From the IMG/VR virus record IMGVR_UViG_3300027736_000147, positions 1 to 32,478 of that record: a stretch of DNA of 32,478 bases; one strand, given 5' to 3'. Below are positions 1 to 8,536 of this stretch, one piece after another. Source of the DNA: a virus. The translations under genes were made by a program, and so were the position numbers. A model generated the notes under the pieces. The model was given only the letters and a program-made list of their open reading frames with translations. It did not search any database and was not told the origin of the DNA. Within the stretch, counting starts at the first letter, position 1. Every line of letters starts with the position of its first letter.

Positions 1-424
1 CAGCCGTTTGGGTTGTTGCAGTAGCCGCACCAAGAGCAGGGCTTGCTAGGCTGGTAATGTCAGTATTGGCACCCTTCAAGGCAAATGTAGTGTCTGCCGC
101 TTGCAAAGCCGCAATGTCAGTCGCCACACTATCCTGAACACTAGATATGTTGTCATAGGTGCCAATAGTGACACCAAGAGATGTGTTTAAAACAAACTTG
201 TACGACAGGTTGCTGGTAAGCCAAATCTCACCCGAGACACGGCCAGCAGAATCCAAAACAATCGGATTGCTGTTGGCTGTACCACCATCAGAACTGGTGT
301 AGGTAGTCTGTGAAGTGGTTGTACCAGCAGCATAGGTATATAGCAGGCCGCCAGACAATATGGCACCGTTATTGTCAAAGAATTGCCAGCCAGCACCGGC
401 AAACGGGGAGAGATTGACGGCCAT
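1..424 (-). CDS. Tail fibre/tailspike-like protein, 3' end cut by window edge
   Basis: The reading frame starts at the ATG at 424-422 and stays open to base 1, giving 141 visible residues with the C-terminus outside the window. The visible part contains GGLLYTYAAGTTT, then TYTSSDGGTANSNPIVLDS, then GRVSGEIWL and a YKFVL strand. This succession (a label strand, a 'default value' strand, 'G.V.G..WL') resembles the N-terminal particle-binding domain of podovirus tailspikes and fibres, which docks the protein to the virion while the missing C-terminal part would bind the receptor. It is the last gene visible of the portal-led minus-strand block and starts 10 bases after the 101-residue gene upstream. 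The fibre role rests on motif style and position, not on a proven match. Confidence 0.7.
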   Translation of the reverse strand, partial: MAVNLSPFAGAGWQFFDNNGAILSGGLLYTYAAGTTTSQTTYTSSDGGTANSNPIVLDSAGRVSGEIWLTSNLSYKFVLNTSLGVTIGTYDNISSVQDSVATDIAALQAADTTFALKGANTDITSLASPALGAATATTQTA

Positions 425-433
425 AGTAAAACC

Positions 434-739
434 TTATGCGTAGTAGCTAATGTTCAGGGTTGCACCTGCAACTTGCTCTATAAACTGGATGTTGGTCAGA
501 TCGCCATCGTACTGCAAGGGAATGCCAACTGCCAAAGGCATACCAACGGAGGCCGTTGGAGCCACTTTATCATCACGCCACCGAACAGCTTGGCCTTCGG
601 CAACGATCAGAGCAAACACCGGCTTGGCGTTTAGGCCGTTAAGGGTTCTTTGGGGAACCGTCAAGTTGGTGGCGCTGGACAGGCTGGTAATTTGCTGATA
701 ACCCATGCAGGTCGTTACAGCTTTCAGATTCATGGACAT
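434..739 (-). CDS. Small phage protein between fibre genes, unknown function
   Basis: A 101-residue protein that starts MSMNLKAV. The first ATG (739) is preceded by CGGAGA at good spacing; a second in-frame ATG lies two codons later. It contains alternating hydrophobic strands (VFALIVAEGQAVRW, MPLAVGIPLQYDGDL) and ends NISYYA, suggesting a small beta-rich fold. It has no transmembrane segment or catalytic motif I can name. It sits 2 bases after a beta-solenoid-like protein and 10 bases before a fibre-like gene, so a virion accessory or fibre-attachment role is likely, but this is inferred from neighbours only. Confidence 0.7.
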   Translation of the reverse strand: MSMNLKAVTTCMGYQQITSLSSATNLTVPQRTLNGLNAKPVFALIVAEGQAVRWRDDKVAPTASVGMPLAVGIPLQYDGDLTNIQFIEQVAGATLNISYYA

Positions 740-741
740 GA

Positions 742-2325
742 TTAAAATCTCCGAGGTTGAGTGAATGAGCGCAGACGCATTGTAATTTCATTGCCGACAG
801 TTGGTGAATCACCAAAATACCAACCCGAGTTGTTGCCCGCATTGATGTTGCCGTAATCGTAAAAGGCGTTCCAAGTAGCACCGCCGGTAGCAATAATATC
901 CCTAATGGTCAAATAACTTACTGAATTAACGCCACTTGCATCGCTAATGTAAGATTGTGTGCCAGGGGTTATGCTTTGCAAATACTTTTGATTGGTTCCG
1001 CTAGTGGCAAACGATTCTACTATGAGTGTAGTTCCATCTGCAATTTGTATTGTGCCGTTGGTTAAAGTTACCGCGCCATTAACGATAAGATTATTGTAAA
1101 TTTGCCATGCTCCACCAACGCCATCAAAAATTACTGGATTATTAATTGCATTGCTAGAACTAATGTAATTAGTGCTAGATGTTGATTTGAAAGTCCATGC
1201 GTTTGTGCCACCTGTAATTGTGGCAAAACCATTGTTGCTAAAAAACCCGTATATTTGAGGCGCTACATTTGCGCCTATGTTTCCAGAAAATGAACCAGAA
1301 AATTGGATATTGTTAAAAACCCTATTTGCCGTTCCAAAATTTATGGTATCAGCACCTGCCGAAATATTAAAATTTAAAGCATTGGCGGCTGTTCCATTTA
1401 GAGTTATTTGTCCTCCAGTAATAGTACGAGTATTTCCAACGGTTCCAACGCCAGTTACAAAAACATTTCTATCGCCAGCAACACTAAAGTTTGTTGAATC
1501 AGCCGCTGTGTAAATAGTATTGTTTCCTGATGCTGTTAGGTAAATTCCCCCACCAGTTCCAAAATCAAGAGTTCGTATATTTGCATTGCTGGTGCTAAAA
1601 ATACCAGTGCTAAATGTAAATCCGTTTAAATTTAGTGTGCCGTTTGTTAGCGTAGTAGTGCGAGTAGCGCCAGAAGTAAGTGATCCAGTAATTCGCCATG
1701 TTCCACCAACACCATTAAAAGTTAAATTTTTATCTACGGTAACACTATTTGTTGTAATTGTTTTAGTGCCTGACGTAGCTGCAAATGTTAGTGTTGCTGC
1801 TGCTGCAACTGTCATCCCAGCATCCAACGTAAGGTTTCCGTAAATAGTAAAAGAAGTGGAAGTAAGCGAACCTGTAAACCCTGTAAAAGTTAAATCACGA
1901 ACCGCACCACCACCAGTTGTGGTCAAATTTCCAGTACCGGCATTAACAGCAAATGAAATGCTATTTGTTTCAGTTACCGCTGTTGGCGTAATTGTTCTTG
2001 CCGTTGCGCTGCTATTGGTAAGAGTAATTAAAGGCGTACCAGCAACCGTCATGGTTGTAGCGCCAACAAACACCGTACCTGTACTATTTAGAAAAATTAC
2101 ACGGGTAGTAAAGTCAAGCGTACCCGTAAAGCCTGTGCAAGTCAGCGTTTGAATGGTCGGGCTGATGTCAAGCGTGGCTGTGCCAGAACCTGACGATGCA
2201 TCAAATAATGCCGCATCAGAGGAACCTGGCACAGATGCACCGGACGCACCACCGGAAGCAGTAGACCAATTGGTTGTGCTATTCCAGTTACCCGTACCGC
2301 CAGTAACCCAGTATCTATTTGCCAT
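742..2325 (-). CDS. Large Thr/Gly/Asn-rich beta-solenoid-like virion protein (candidate receptor-binding protein)
   Basis: A 527-residue protein almost free of charged residues and very rich in Thr, Gly, Asn, Ser and Ala. It opens with NRYWVTGGTGNWNSTTNW and closes with ATGGATWNAFYDYGN and GNNSGWYFGD, both of a style common in phage proteins from environmental genomes. The middle (about residues 50-440) is a series of short strand-turn units such as TLTNGTLNLNG, and a longer unit recurs: GVGGTW (205-210) followed by TLTNGT (225-230), and GVGGAW (402-407) followed by TLTNGT (420-425). This is what a parallel beta-helix looks like in sequence. There is no signal peptide. The gene is visibly more AT-rich than the portal and terminase genes, which suits an exchangeable host-recognition protein. 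The fold is inferred; no enzyme residues were recognised. Confidence 0.7.
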   Translation of the reverse strand: MANRYWVTGGTGNWNSTTNWSTASGGASGASVPGSSDAALFDASSGSGTATLDISPTIQTLTCTGFTGTLDFTTRVIFLNSTGTVFVGATTMTVAGTPLITLTNSSATARTITPTAVTETNSISFAVNAGTGNLTTTGGGAVRDLTFTGFTGSLTSTSFTIYGNLTLDAGMTVAAAATLTFAATSGTKTITTNSVTVDKNLTFNGVGGTWRITGSLTSGATRTTTLTNGTLNLNGFTFSTGIFSTSNANIRTLDFGTGGGIYLTASGNNTIYTAADSTNFSVAGDRNVFVTGVGTVGNTRTITGGQITLNGTAANALNFNISAGADTINFGTANRVFNNIQFSGSFSGNIGANVAPQIYGFFSNNGFATITGGTNAWTFKSTSSTNYISSSNAINNPVIFDGVGGAWQIYNNLIVNGAVTLTNGTIQIADGTTLIVESFATSGTNQKYLQSITPGTQSYISDASGVNSVSYLTIRDIIATGGATWNAFYDYGNINAGNNSGWYFGDSPTVGNEITMRLRSFTQPRRF

Positions 2326-2327
2326 GA

Positions 2328-2516
2328 TTACTCCACAATCGGTTCGTCAACCACGGGCGGTGGGTTAATGATGTAGTCGTACCATTTGTCGTACCGCGCC
2401 TGCTTCATTGCTTCAATCTCAGCGTCAGTCAGGCCGTGATCGTCAGCCAAGAGCAACGTGTCCGAGAACTTGTACGAGTCATCAGGCTGGCTTAGAGTAA
2501 ATTTAACTTCAATCAT
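2328..2516 (-). CDS. Small phage protein, unknown function
   Basis: A 62-residue acidic protein with the segment DAEIEAMKQARYDKWYDYI, probably helical, and a proline-rich tail (NPPPVVDEPIVE). Its ATG overlaps the stop of the DUF5856-like gene upstream in an ATGA arrangement (2513-2516), so translation is probably coupled. It ends 2 bases before the beta-solenoid gene. I do not recognise a family; position suggests a virion accessory or assembly protein. Confidence 0.65.
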   Translation of the reverse strand: MIEVKFTLSQPDDSYKFSDTLLLADDHGLTDAEIEAMKQARYDKWYDYIINPPPVVDEPIVE

Positions 2517-2875
2517 GCTAGGAATCTCAGCTTGTACAAGGTACGCAGGTAGATTTCAATAATATTGTCAATCAACTGCTGCAAAGATGTATCTGTTTTA
2601 TCGCAGATTTCATACCGGCCAGCCTCAATCTGGGCAAGTGAATCTTGCAAGAATTCAATGATATTGGCTGTCTTTTGCGCTGAATGCAGGGTGATAGGGC
2701 CAATTAGACCGTAACGGCCTTGGTAGGCTTCTGCAAAGTCATCAGCCGCACCAATGATGCGGTCATAAAAGATGTTCAGAGCAACGTGCTTGGAGTAGCT
2801 GCGGGTATTGAGATGCACCGAGTGCGTCACATCCCGCGCTAAAAATAGCAATCCTACAAAATCAGCGGCTTTCAT
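2513..2875 (-). CDS. DUF5856-like ferritin-fold-type phage protein
   Basis: A 120-residue, mostly helical protein. The pattern at residues 5-60 (FVGLLFLARDVTHSVHLNT, then SKHVALNIFYDRIIGAADDF, then EAYQGRYGLIGPI) and the ending IIEIYLRTLYKLRFL correspond to what I know of the phage family DUF5856, thought to be a ferritin-like helical bundle. Conserved His and Asp/Glu residues sit in the first helices, as expected for that fold, but metal binding is not shown. Its ATG overlaps the portal stop (ATGA, 2872-2875), so it is coupled to the portal. Molecular role unknown; the family is often encoded beside virion genes. Confidence 0.7.
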   Translation of the reverse strand: MKAADFVGLLFLARDVTHSVHLNTRSYSKHVALNIFYDRIIGAADDFAEAYQGRYGLIGPITLHSAQKTANIIEFLQDSLAQIEAGRYEICDKTDTSLQQLIDNIIEIYLRTLYKLRFLA

Positions 2876-5064
2876 GTTGGCATTCCTTGAGGCATTGGTT
2901 GGCCTTGCATTGGCATTTCTTGCATTGGCTCTTCCTGCATTAGTTCACGGCTTGGCATTTGACCAATCAAATCACCAGTGTCCAAAGCCGCAGCAATTGT
3001 ACCCATCACAATATCCTGAATCTGCTCGGGGTTCATTCCCGCTTGCACAGCAGAAATACGTTGCGTCTCAGCGGCATACGCCTTGACCTGAGAATCAAAT
3101 TCCTTGACCTCAATCTCACGCATATCTAGCGACTTAGATACATTTTGCAGCATTTGGTGCATCTGCTCCATCTCAGCACCCATCGCCTGCATTTGTTGCT
3201 GGGCAGCAGCCAAAGCAGGATTGTCCTCGTTATCCGACATAAGTTTGGGGTCAATGGTCTTGGCAAAACGCTTGGACATTTCTTGAGCGCCAGGCCAGTC
3301 CATGTTCTTGACAAACAGGTCACCGGCGACAGACCACAATTGAGGATTGCCCTGCAACAGTTGTGCCATTGCCTCCAATGCCTCTTGACGTTTGGTCGCG
3401 TAGCCTGGGCCGGTGGTCGCCACAACATCGTATTTGCCGACACCAGGGTTGTAAATCTTCTCGATCACAATACCCTGCTCGTCCACGATCTTGTTAACTG
3501 GCTGCTGCTGGTCAGGGTTAATCTTGACCATTTTTGTCTCGCCGTCCTCACCAATGATGCGGGCAATGCGTTGCGTGTCGTAAATCTTGGGGATCATGTC
3601 CACCAATTGACGCGCAATGTGCCGCACGCCACGGGCAAGGTTATCACCATAGTGGTAAGTCCCGACATCGCCCTCACGCTGACGCGCAAGGATGGCTTTA
3701 CCTGAACGCTCATTGGAACCCATGCCCAAAGATGCGTTGTACTGGCCGGTGGTTGATTTAATGTCTTCAGCAGCGCCCGCTTTAGCCTGCAACAGTCCGC
3801 TGGAGGCCATTGGCGGTTGGGCACGTTGGGGTAGTGGCAAGATACTGCCTTGGCCGTCTGTAACGTCAGGATTGACCTCCAAATACGGCCAATTCTGCGT
3901 GTTAGCAGTCTTCCACTTGTCCTCGTAACCTTCAAACTGCCCGCCATAGCCAATAAATGGCGCTTTGGGTGCCAAGGCCAGCATTTCTGCCTCTTGGGAG
4001 ACCCAATAGTTGTACATACGCTGGGCGTCTTTAGCGTTACGAACCAAGCCGCTGACGTACAGACGGCCATCTACCTCAAACTCATTGCCAACAATGCGGA
4101 TAACAGGTATCCACTTGCCTACCCACTCGCGCTGCTCAAGGATTTCATAACCATTGATCTTGCAATAGCGCACCTTGGGGCGGTCAGACTCACGGGATTT
4201 CAGCGGTTTGCCGTAAAACGCCTTCAATTGCTTGTCTTCGGGCGTCCCAGCAAAGGCCGTTTGGTTGCCGGGGTACAAATTCAGCGTTGCGCGGTCATAG
4301 TCTATGTAATAGTAGTCTGCAACCCGCACCGTGTCCTCATTCAACCAGTTTGAAATCGACTGGTCGCCCACACCCAGCGACTGCAAGGTCGTAATGGGCG
4401 CAGAATTGGGGTACATACGCTCATATTCGTCTTTGGTCAGGTCTTCCGTGACAAAGCAATACTTGGCATCCGCACCGGTCGGGTCTTGCATGGTCGGGTC
4501 CATGTAAACCGAGAACGAATTGCGAATCCGGCCAATCTTAATGTCCTGCTCAAAGGTATCGTCATCGCAATACTCAGTCAGAAGGCGAATATAGCCCTCA
4601 CCATAGGCCACCTGATTTTCGCAAGCCGTGTCATAAGCCACATCGGCATCCGAGATGTACTCAATATGGCGAATCATGCCATTAAAAATCTCGGCAATCT
4701 CCACATCGGCATTGCTATCCACCGGAATGACCTTGGCACCTGGGCGGTTCTGCCGCTGGTCATTGGTGACTTGGCGAACGTGCTGGGGCAGCTTGTTAAT
4801 AGTCAGCGTAGGACGCGCATTAATTGTCTGTCCCTGCACCGCACCACGGGTTGCCAACACATCAGCAGGCCACTGCCAGCAATTGTCAGGGGAACCAGCA
4901 TAGAACTTCAGATCGTCGTTCTCATCCTCACGCGACTCAGAGAGCGCCGACATTGCCATATCCAGCCGCGAACGGGCGGTGGCAAGGATGCTGGCATCAC
5001 TTTTGTCTTTTGCAGAGCCACCTACAGCAACTGCGGCAGCGGCGGTGATACCAGTAATGTCCAT
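2872..5064 (-). CDS. Portal protein, P22 gp1-like
   Basis: A 730-residue protein, very near the 725 residues of P22 portal gp1. It would form the dodecameric ring at one capsid vertex through which the terminase pumps DNA and onto which the tail is built. Features seen: an N-terminal helical region, then the QVTNDQRQNRPGAKVIPVD segment (about residues 97-115) typical of P22-type portals, a central wing/stem region with many aromatic residues, and a C-terminal part rich in Gln and Met (QQQMQAMGAEMEQMHQML) that would make the long barrel helix, ending in a Met/Pro/Gln-rich tail. It follows the large terminase with one 48-residue gene between them, the usual terminase-portal order. The start overlaps that gene's stop as TAATG. 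Family assignment is strong from length, composition and context. Confidence 0.92.
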   Translation of the reverse strand: MDITGITAAAAVAVGGSAKDKSDASILATARSRLDMAMSALSESREDENDDLKFYAGSPDNCWQWPADVLATRGAVQGQTINARPTLTINKLPQHVRQVTNDQRQNRPGAKVIPVDSNADVEIAEIFNGMIRHIEYISDADVAYDTACENQVAYGEGYIRLLTEYCDDDTFEQDIKIGRIRNSFSVYMDPTMQDPTGADAKYCFVTEDLTKDEYERMYPNSAPITTLQSLGVGDQSISNWLNEDTVRVADYYYIDYDRATLNLYPGNQTAFAGTPEDKQLKAFYGKPLKSRESDRPKVRYCKINGYEILEQREWVGKWIPVIRIVGNEFEVDGRLYVSGLVRNAKDAQRMYNYWVSQEAEMLALAPKAPFIGYGGQFEGYEDKWKTANTQNWPYLEVNPDVTDGQGSILPLPQRAQPPMASSGLLQAKAGAAEDIKSTTGQYNASLGMGSNERSGKAILARQREGDVGTYHYGDNLARGVRHIARQLVDMIPKIYDTQRIARIIGEDGETKMVKINPDQQQPVNKIVDEQGIVIEKIYNPGVGKYDVVATTGPGYATKRQEALEAMAQLLQGNPQLWSVAGDLFVKNMDWPGAQEMSKRFAKTIDPKLMSDNEDNPALAAAQQQMQAMGAEMEQMHQMLQNVSKSLDMREIEVKEFDSQVKAYAAETQRISAVQAGMNPEQIQDIVMGTIAAALDTGDLIGQMPSRELMQEEPMQEMPMQGQPMPQGMPT

Positions 5065-5210
5065 TATTTTTTACCTTTTGGGGCTGGTGTAGCTTGACGC
5101 TTTACAGCATAAGCGATTGCCACGGCTTGAGGAACCGGTTTTCCGGATTTTACCTCTGCCTTAACATTAGCGCGGAAGGCTTCTGGTGACTTTGACTTGA
5201 CTAATGGCAT
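5064..5210 (-). CDS. Small basic phage protein between terminase and portal
   Basis: A 48-residue protein starting MPLVKSKSPEAF and continuing KSGKPVPQAVAIAYAVKRQ, with a Lys/Pro-rich tail. Longer upstream starts exist in the same frame, but they lie inside the terminase gene; the ATG at 5210 is 2 bases after the terminase stop. Short basic proteins of this kind, with a 'K...P.QAVAIAY' core, are common in phage genomes next to portal genes; function unknown. The stop overlaps the portal start (TAATG), so the pair is probably translated together. Confidence 0.7.
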   Translation of the reverse strand: MPLVKSKSPEAFRANVKAEVKSGKPVPQAVAIAYAVKRQATPAPKGKK

Positions 5211-5212
5211 AT

Positions 5213-6739
5213 TCAGGCTCCCATCCAACCAGTTGAAACAGCACCACGTTCGGTGGCGCGTATTGTATGTGGCTTCTCGCGGTACTCTCTGTGGGCTACG
5301 GGAAAGGCAAATGTCACGCATATTGCATCAGCAGCATCTGGACTTGCCAAACCACGCGCCTTCATTTCCTTCTTGCCTTCCAAAAAGATAGTACCAGAAG
5401 AATTAGGCTTCTTTGTCGGCCCTGTCAGGTCAGCCTTTAGTTGCCTGTCTTGCGGAATACTAGCAGATTTTAACCAGTTCCGCATATCGTTCCACATTTC
5501 GGCGCGTTTATTGCCAAACGCAATGGAATGTTTTGCCTTATTGCCAAAGTTAACGCCTCTAACCTTATACCGCTGCTCTGTGAGCCGGTCAAGGATGCCG
5601 TAGCCGAGGCCACCTTCGTCAATTACCGTTAGCGTGGGCTTGAATTCCTCGATGGCGTCAATGACTCGGCCAACAATCGTCATGGTGTCCTCGCCCTGAT
5701 AACGCAGGATCTTGACAATATCCCTGCCCTGACGCACCGCAATTACGGTGGCATCCGCACCACCGCGGGCGGGGTCAACTCCAATAACGATGGGGGCGGT
5801 GACATCCTTCCATTTCGGGCGGCGCATAGCCTCATCAACCAAAATCGCGCCAATAAACTGGTCATCGCCAGCGGACGGAAACTCACCATAAACCTCAATC
5901 TTGGCCTGGCTGCTGTCTTCGCCATACTCTGCAATGATCTGCTCGTAGACCGCCTTGTCGGTGTCTTCCACCGTGCGGGCGTCAACTGTGCGGGACTTCC
6001 AAAAATCACGTTTCGCGTGAAACGTCTCAAAGAAATACCCAGAGTTTCGCCGTGGGTTAGAAAAAGCAAACCAGTACCTATCAGGCGTGTTCTCCGTAAA
6101 GAAGCCAGCGCCAACGTCCCAGATGGCGTCGGGGATACCGCTGGACTCATCAAAGATCAGCATCATGCCGTCTTGGTTGTGGACACCAGCGTAAGAATCT
6201 GGGTTTTCCTCGGACCACAGCTTACCCTCGCAGGCCCAGTAGCGGGTGCCCTTTTTCAGATCCTTCTCAACCAAGTCGGTCAACCACTTGGCCGGCACCA
6301 GCTTGGTGGCGCTGATTTCCCACCAGTGGCTGTTGATAAGCATCGCTGCCCACTTCGTTAATTCGGCCCATGTGACTGATCGCAACTGGTTTTCGCTGTT
6401 GGCGCTGACCACCACCGAGCCACCAATGCGGGTGGTCAACATCCAAAGAACCAGCCAACTGACAAGCGCAGACTTGCCAATACCTCGCCCGCTGGATACT
6501 GACTCCCTAATCGTGTCAAAGTTAACCTTGCCCTTCTGCGACTTGATGTGTTCCGTCACATCGCGCAGGACTTCCCTCTGCCACTTGCGTGGACCATTGA
6601 ACTTAGCCAATGGCGTGTTTTTGACGCCCCAAGGGAAAGCGTACATGACAAAAGCCTCAAGGTCATCGGCAATCTCTGGCGACCAGAGTTCAACCATTAA
6701 CCGCTGTTCTTCTTCGCCTTTGTAGATTGGGAGTTGCAT
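5213..6739 (-). CDS. Terminase large subunit (packaging ATPase-nuclease)
   Basis: A 508-residue motor that cuts concatemeric DNA and drives it into the prohead. Seen in order: the adenine-region WQREVL (residues 53-58), Walker A SGRGIGKS (83-90), a Walker B MLIFDE (193-198) with the catalytic Glu, coupling motif FAFSNP (224-229), then an RNase H-type nuclease domain with VIGVDPARGG (Asp322), TVIDEGG (Asp374/Glu375) and SPDAADAI (Asp468/Asp471). All expected acidic residues are present, so the protein should be active. Start ATG at 6739 is 1 base from the stop of the membrane-protein gene. The partner small subunit lies upstream at 8537-9043, separated by two unrelated genes and a non-coding segment, which is unusual. 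Confidence 0.95.
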   Translation of the reverse strand: MQLPIYKGEEEQRLMVELWSPEIADDLEAFVMYAFPWGVKNTPLAKFNGPRKWQREVLRDVTEHIKSQKGKVNFDTIRESVSSGRGIGKSALVSWLVLWMLTTRIGGSVVVSANSENQLRSVTWAELTKWAAMLINSHWWEISATKLVPAKWLTDLVEKDLKKGTRYWACEGKLWSEENPDSYAGVHNQDGMMLIFDESSGIPDAIWDVGAGFFTENTPDRYWFAFSNPRRNSGYFFETFHAKRDFWKSRTVDARTVEDTDKAVYEQIIAEYGEDSSQAKIEVYGEFPSAGDDQFIGAILVDEAMRRPKWKDVTAPIVIGVDPARGGADATVIAVRQGRDIVKILRYQGEDTMTIVGRVIDAIEEFKPTLTVIDEGGLGYGILDRLTEQRYKVRGVNFGNKAKHSIAFGNKRAEMWNDMRNWLKSASIPQDRQLKADLTGPTKKPNSSGTIFLEGKKEMKARGLASPDAADAICVTFAFPVAHREYREKPHTIRATERGAVSTGWMGA

Positions 6740-7096
6740 TTATTTATTTATCCGCAAGGCTTCTTTTAAAACGCGATTAATGTAATTTTTGTAATCCATC
6801 TTTTCGTCTTGCGACAACTTGTCAACAGCTTCAATAATTAATTGATAGTAATCATCATTGGTCATGCCTTTTTCTGGCGTAAACCAATAATCTTTGATTA
6901 CTTTTAGCCATGCCGCCGTAAAGAAAAAACACAGCACAAACGCGCCCCATTGGTTAGCTTGATAAGATGAATAAAACCAAAAAGGCTGTCCAAGCAAACC
7001 AAACACACAAGCCCACTTACGAAATTCTTTTCTTTTGTCTTGCAAAAGCCATATTGCAATTAACTCAGTAACTGCAATAAACACTTGTTCAATCAT
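6740..7096 (-). CDS. Small membrane protein with three predicted transmembrane segments
   Basis: A 118-residue protein. I chose the ATG at 7096 because it overlaps the upstream stop as ATGA and is preceded by GAGAAGG; a longer frame from 7123 would run into that gene. Hydrophobic stretches lie at about residues 4-18, 29-45 and 50-67 (GLLGQPFWFYSSYQANQWG and FVLCFFFTAAW), followed by a soluble, charged C-terminal half. Proteins with this 'GLLGQPFWFYS' core are frequent in phages but have no known role. The coding sequence is more AT-rich than the terminase. Placement between the HDVFGHG protein and terminase gives no functional clue. Confidence 0.75.
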   Translation of the reverse strand: MIEQVFIAVTELIAIWLLQDKRKEFRKWACVFGLLGQPFWFYSSYQANQWGAFVLCFFFTAAWLKVIKDYWFTPEKGMTNDDYYQLIIEAVDKLSQDEKMDYKNYINRVLKEALRINK

Positions 7097-8304
7097 TTTA
7101 AAAAACCTTCTCGCCAAGCCCATGCCGGCAAAATTCCTGTTTTTTGTTCTGCATATTCAGTAGCAATCGGACTTGCAAGTCTATTTAATTGACCGTATGG
7201 GCCAAAATTTACCCATGAATTTTGACCTCGTGTTTCTGAAGTAGCTGCTGGCAATGCTTCGGGCGAATACATTCGCGCATGAGATTGAAAAGCGTTTTCC
7301 TCACCAGCAGCCCGAAATCCAACACCATGCTTGCCATGCCCAAACACATCATGTACAGCCCTAAATACATCATTGGCAGTTACAGGTTTTCCGTTCCAAG
7401 TTTCACCAGTCCTTATAAGTAAAGGATTTGCTTCACTGGCAACAGCAGCAGATGGCCCACCAAAACCTTGCTCAGTTGGAAAAATTGATAAACGTTTATT
7501 TTGCACAATGTCATTTATGGCATTCCGAGGATTGCCATAAATATCACCACTTTCAGGCATAAAATCAAACTTATAACCTTTTTTTCTCAAAGCCTCATAT
7601 TGCGCCATTGTTTCTTCAATCATGGCGTTATAGGCTTTTTTTACTTTTGGATCATTTGGATTGTTTGCCATGCTTTCATAAGCCTGCGCCAATCTAGTTG
7701 CCCTGTTTTCATCAATCGTTGCATATTTTGTTTGCGGAGAATACACCAACCCCTTGTCTGCAACATACGATTTAGCAATATCTACCAATCGTTGATCTGT
7801 ACCAAATTGCTCCAATTTTCCACCAACATTAACAACGTCAGGCATACCTTCTAAAGTTTTGCCAACATATTTAGCTGGTGGCAAAACATTAGACGCCGTA
7901 TTGCTGCCCATAGCACCAAGCATCTCAGCGCCAAGGCCACCGCGCTCCATGATTTGCGGCACAACCTTTTCAGCCAAACGCTCACCAGCGCGGCCAACTG
8001 CCAAGGCGCTGTTGTTAAACACTTTGGCTGTTGGGCCGACCATAGGGGCAACTGCAAATGCTGCCTCCAATGCATCATTGTTGAACTTGGTTGTGCCACC
8101 CAGACCACCAGCGCCAGTTGTTAGGGGTTCGCCGTAGGACAACTTATCCAATGTCCGGCTGATGGCTGGGACTGACAAGAACTCTGCCAGTTGCTGTGCC
8201 TGCTGGGTGCGCTCCGGGCTGTAGGTGCTTGCCAATGCGTCAGACAACCGGCCAAGAAGCGCGTTGCGTGGCGTGGCCTGGATTAGGGCGTTGGGGTATG
8301 GCAT
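7093..8304 (-). CDS. Phage protein with C-terminal HDVFGHG-type domain, unknown function
   Basis: A 403-residue soluble protein. The N-terminal 150 residues are low-complexity and helical (Ala/Gly-rich), like linker parts of virion proteins. The C-terminal half carries a conserved-looking block: VTANDVFRAVHDVFGHG, then GVGFRAAGEENAFQSHARM, then ETRGQNSWVNFGPYG. The clustered His, Asp, Glu, Asn and Arg residues look like an active or metal-binding site. I recall this block from large polyvalent phage proteins (multi-domain effector-type proteins injected with DNA), but cannot name the family. Base composition changes near 7860: the part coding for the N-terminal region is GC-richer than the rest, suggesting a fusion or domain swap. 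Its stop overlaps the membrane-protein start. Confidence 0.8.
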   Translation of the reverse strand: MPYPNALIQATPRNALLGRLSDALASTYSPERTQQAQQLAEFLSVPAISRTLDKLSYGEPLTTGAGGLGGTTKFNNDALEAAFAVAPMVGPTAKVFNNSALAVGRAGERLAEKVVPQIMERGGLGAEMLGAMGSNTASNVLPPAKYVGKTLEGMPDVVNVGGKLEQFGTDQRLVDIAKSYVADKGLVYSPQTKYATIDENRATRLAQAYESMANNPNDPKVKKAYNAMIEETMAQYEALRKKGYKFDFMPESGDIYGNPRNAINDIVQNKRLSIFPTEQGFGGPSAAVASEANPLLIRTGETWNGKPVTANDVFRAVHDVFGHGKHGVGFRAAGEENAFQSHARMYSPEALPAATSETRGQNSWVNFGPYGQLNRLASPIATEYAEQKTGILPAWAWREGFLK

Positions 8305-8319
8305 AGGCGTTTTGAGGTT

Positions 8320-8528
8320 AGCGGTTTATATCATAAAAAAATAAAATTGTGCGCGGGGGCACCGTAACTGCGGCCCTTTCGCCCCGGCCCCTCCCCCCCG
8401 GCCACGGCGCGGCTGGACGGGTCGGGCGCGGCCATCGGCGCAGTTATCCACAGGCCATCCACCGTCAGATCAACTTAACATAACACCCGTTGTATAAAGC
8501 AGAGTCAGCAGAGACAGAGTTATCCACA
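8320..8528. other. Candidate origin-like non-coding segment with two DnaA boxes and GC island
   Basis: The 232-base gap 8305-8536 holds no gene. From 8328 to 8346 it is A/T only or nearly so (a possible unwinding element), then 8350-8440 is strongly GC-rich with a run of seven C at about 8392-8398. Next come two perfect copies of the DnaA box TTATCCACA at 8444-8452 and 8520-8528, same orientation, 76 bases apart. Near-matches TTATCCCCA lie at 9235 and 9304. DnaA boxes beside an A/T stretch are the hallmark of DnaA-dependent origins; a cos/pac-related role beside the small terminase is an alternative. Confidence 0.45.
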
Positions 8529-8536
8529 GGTACACA

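Noticed and set aside
3145-3705. 186-residue open frame on plus strand
   Set aside because: Antisense to the portal; His/Leu-rich shadow, no start signal.
4486-5097. 203-residue open frame on plus strand
   Set aside because: Antisense to the portal gene, which has clear family features; the frame has no ribosome site and composition of a shadow frame.
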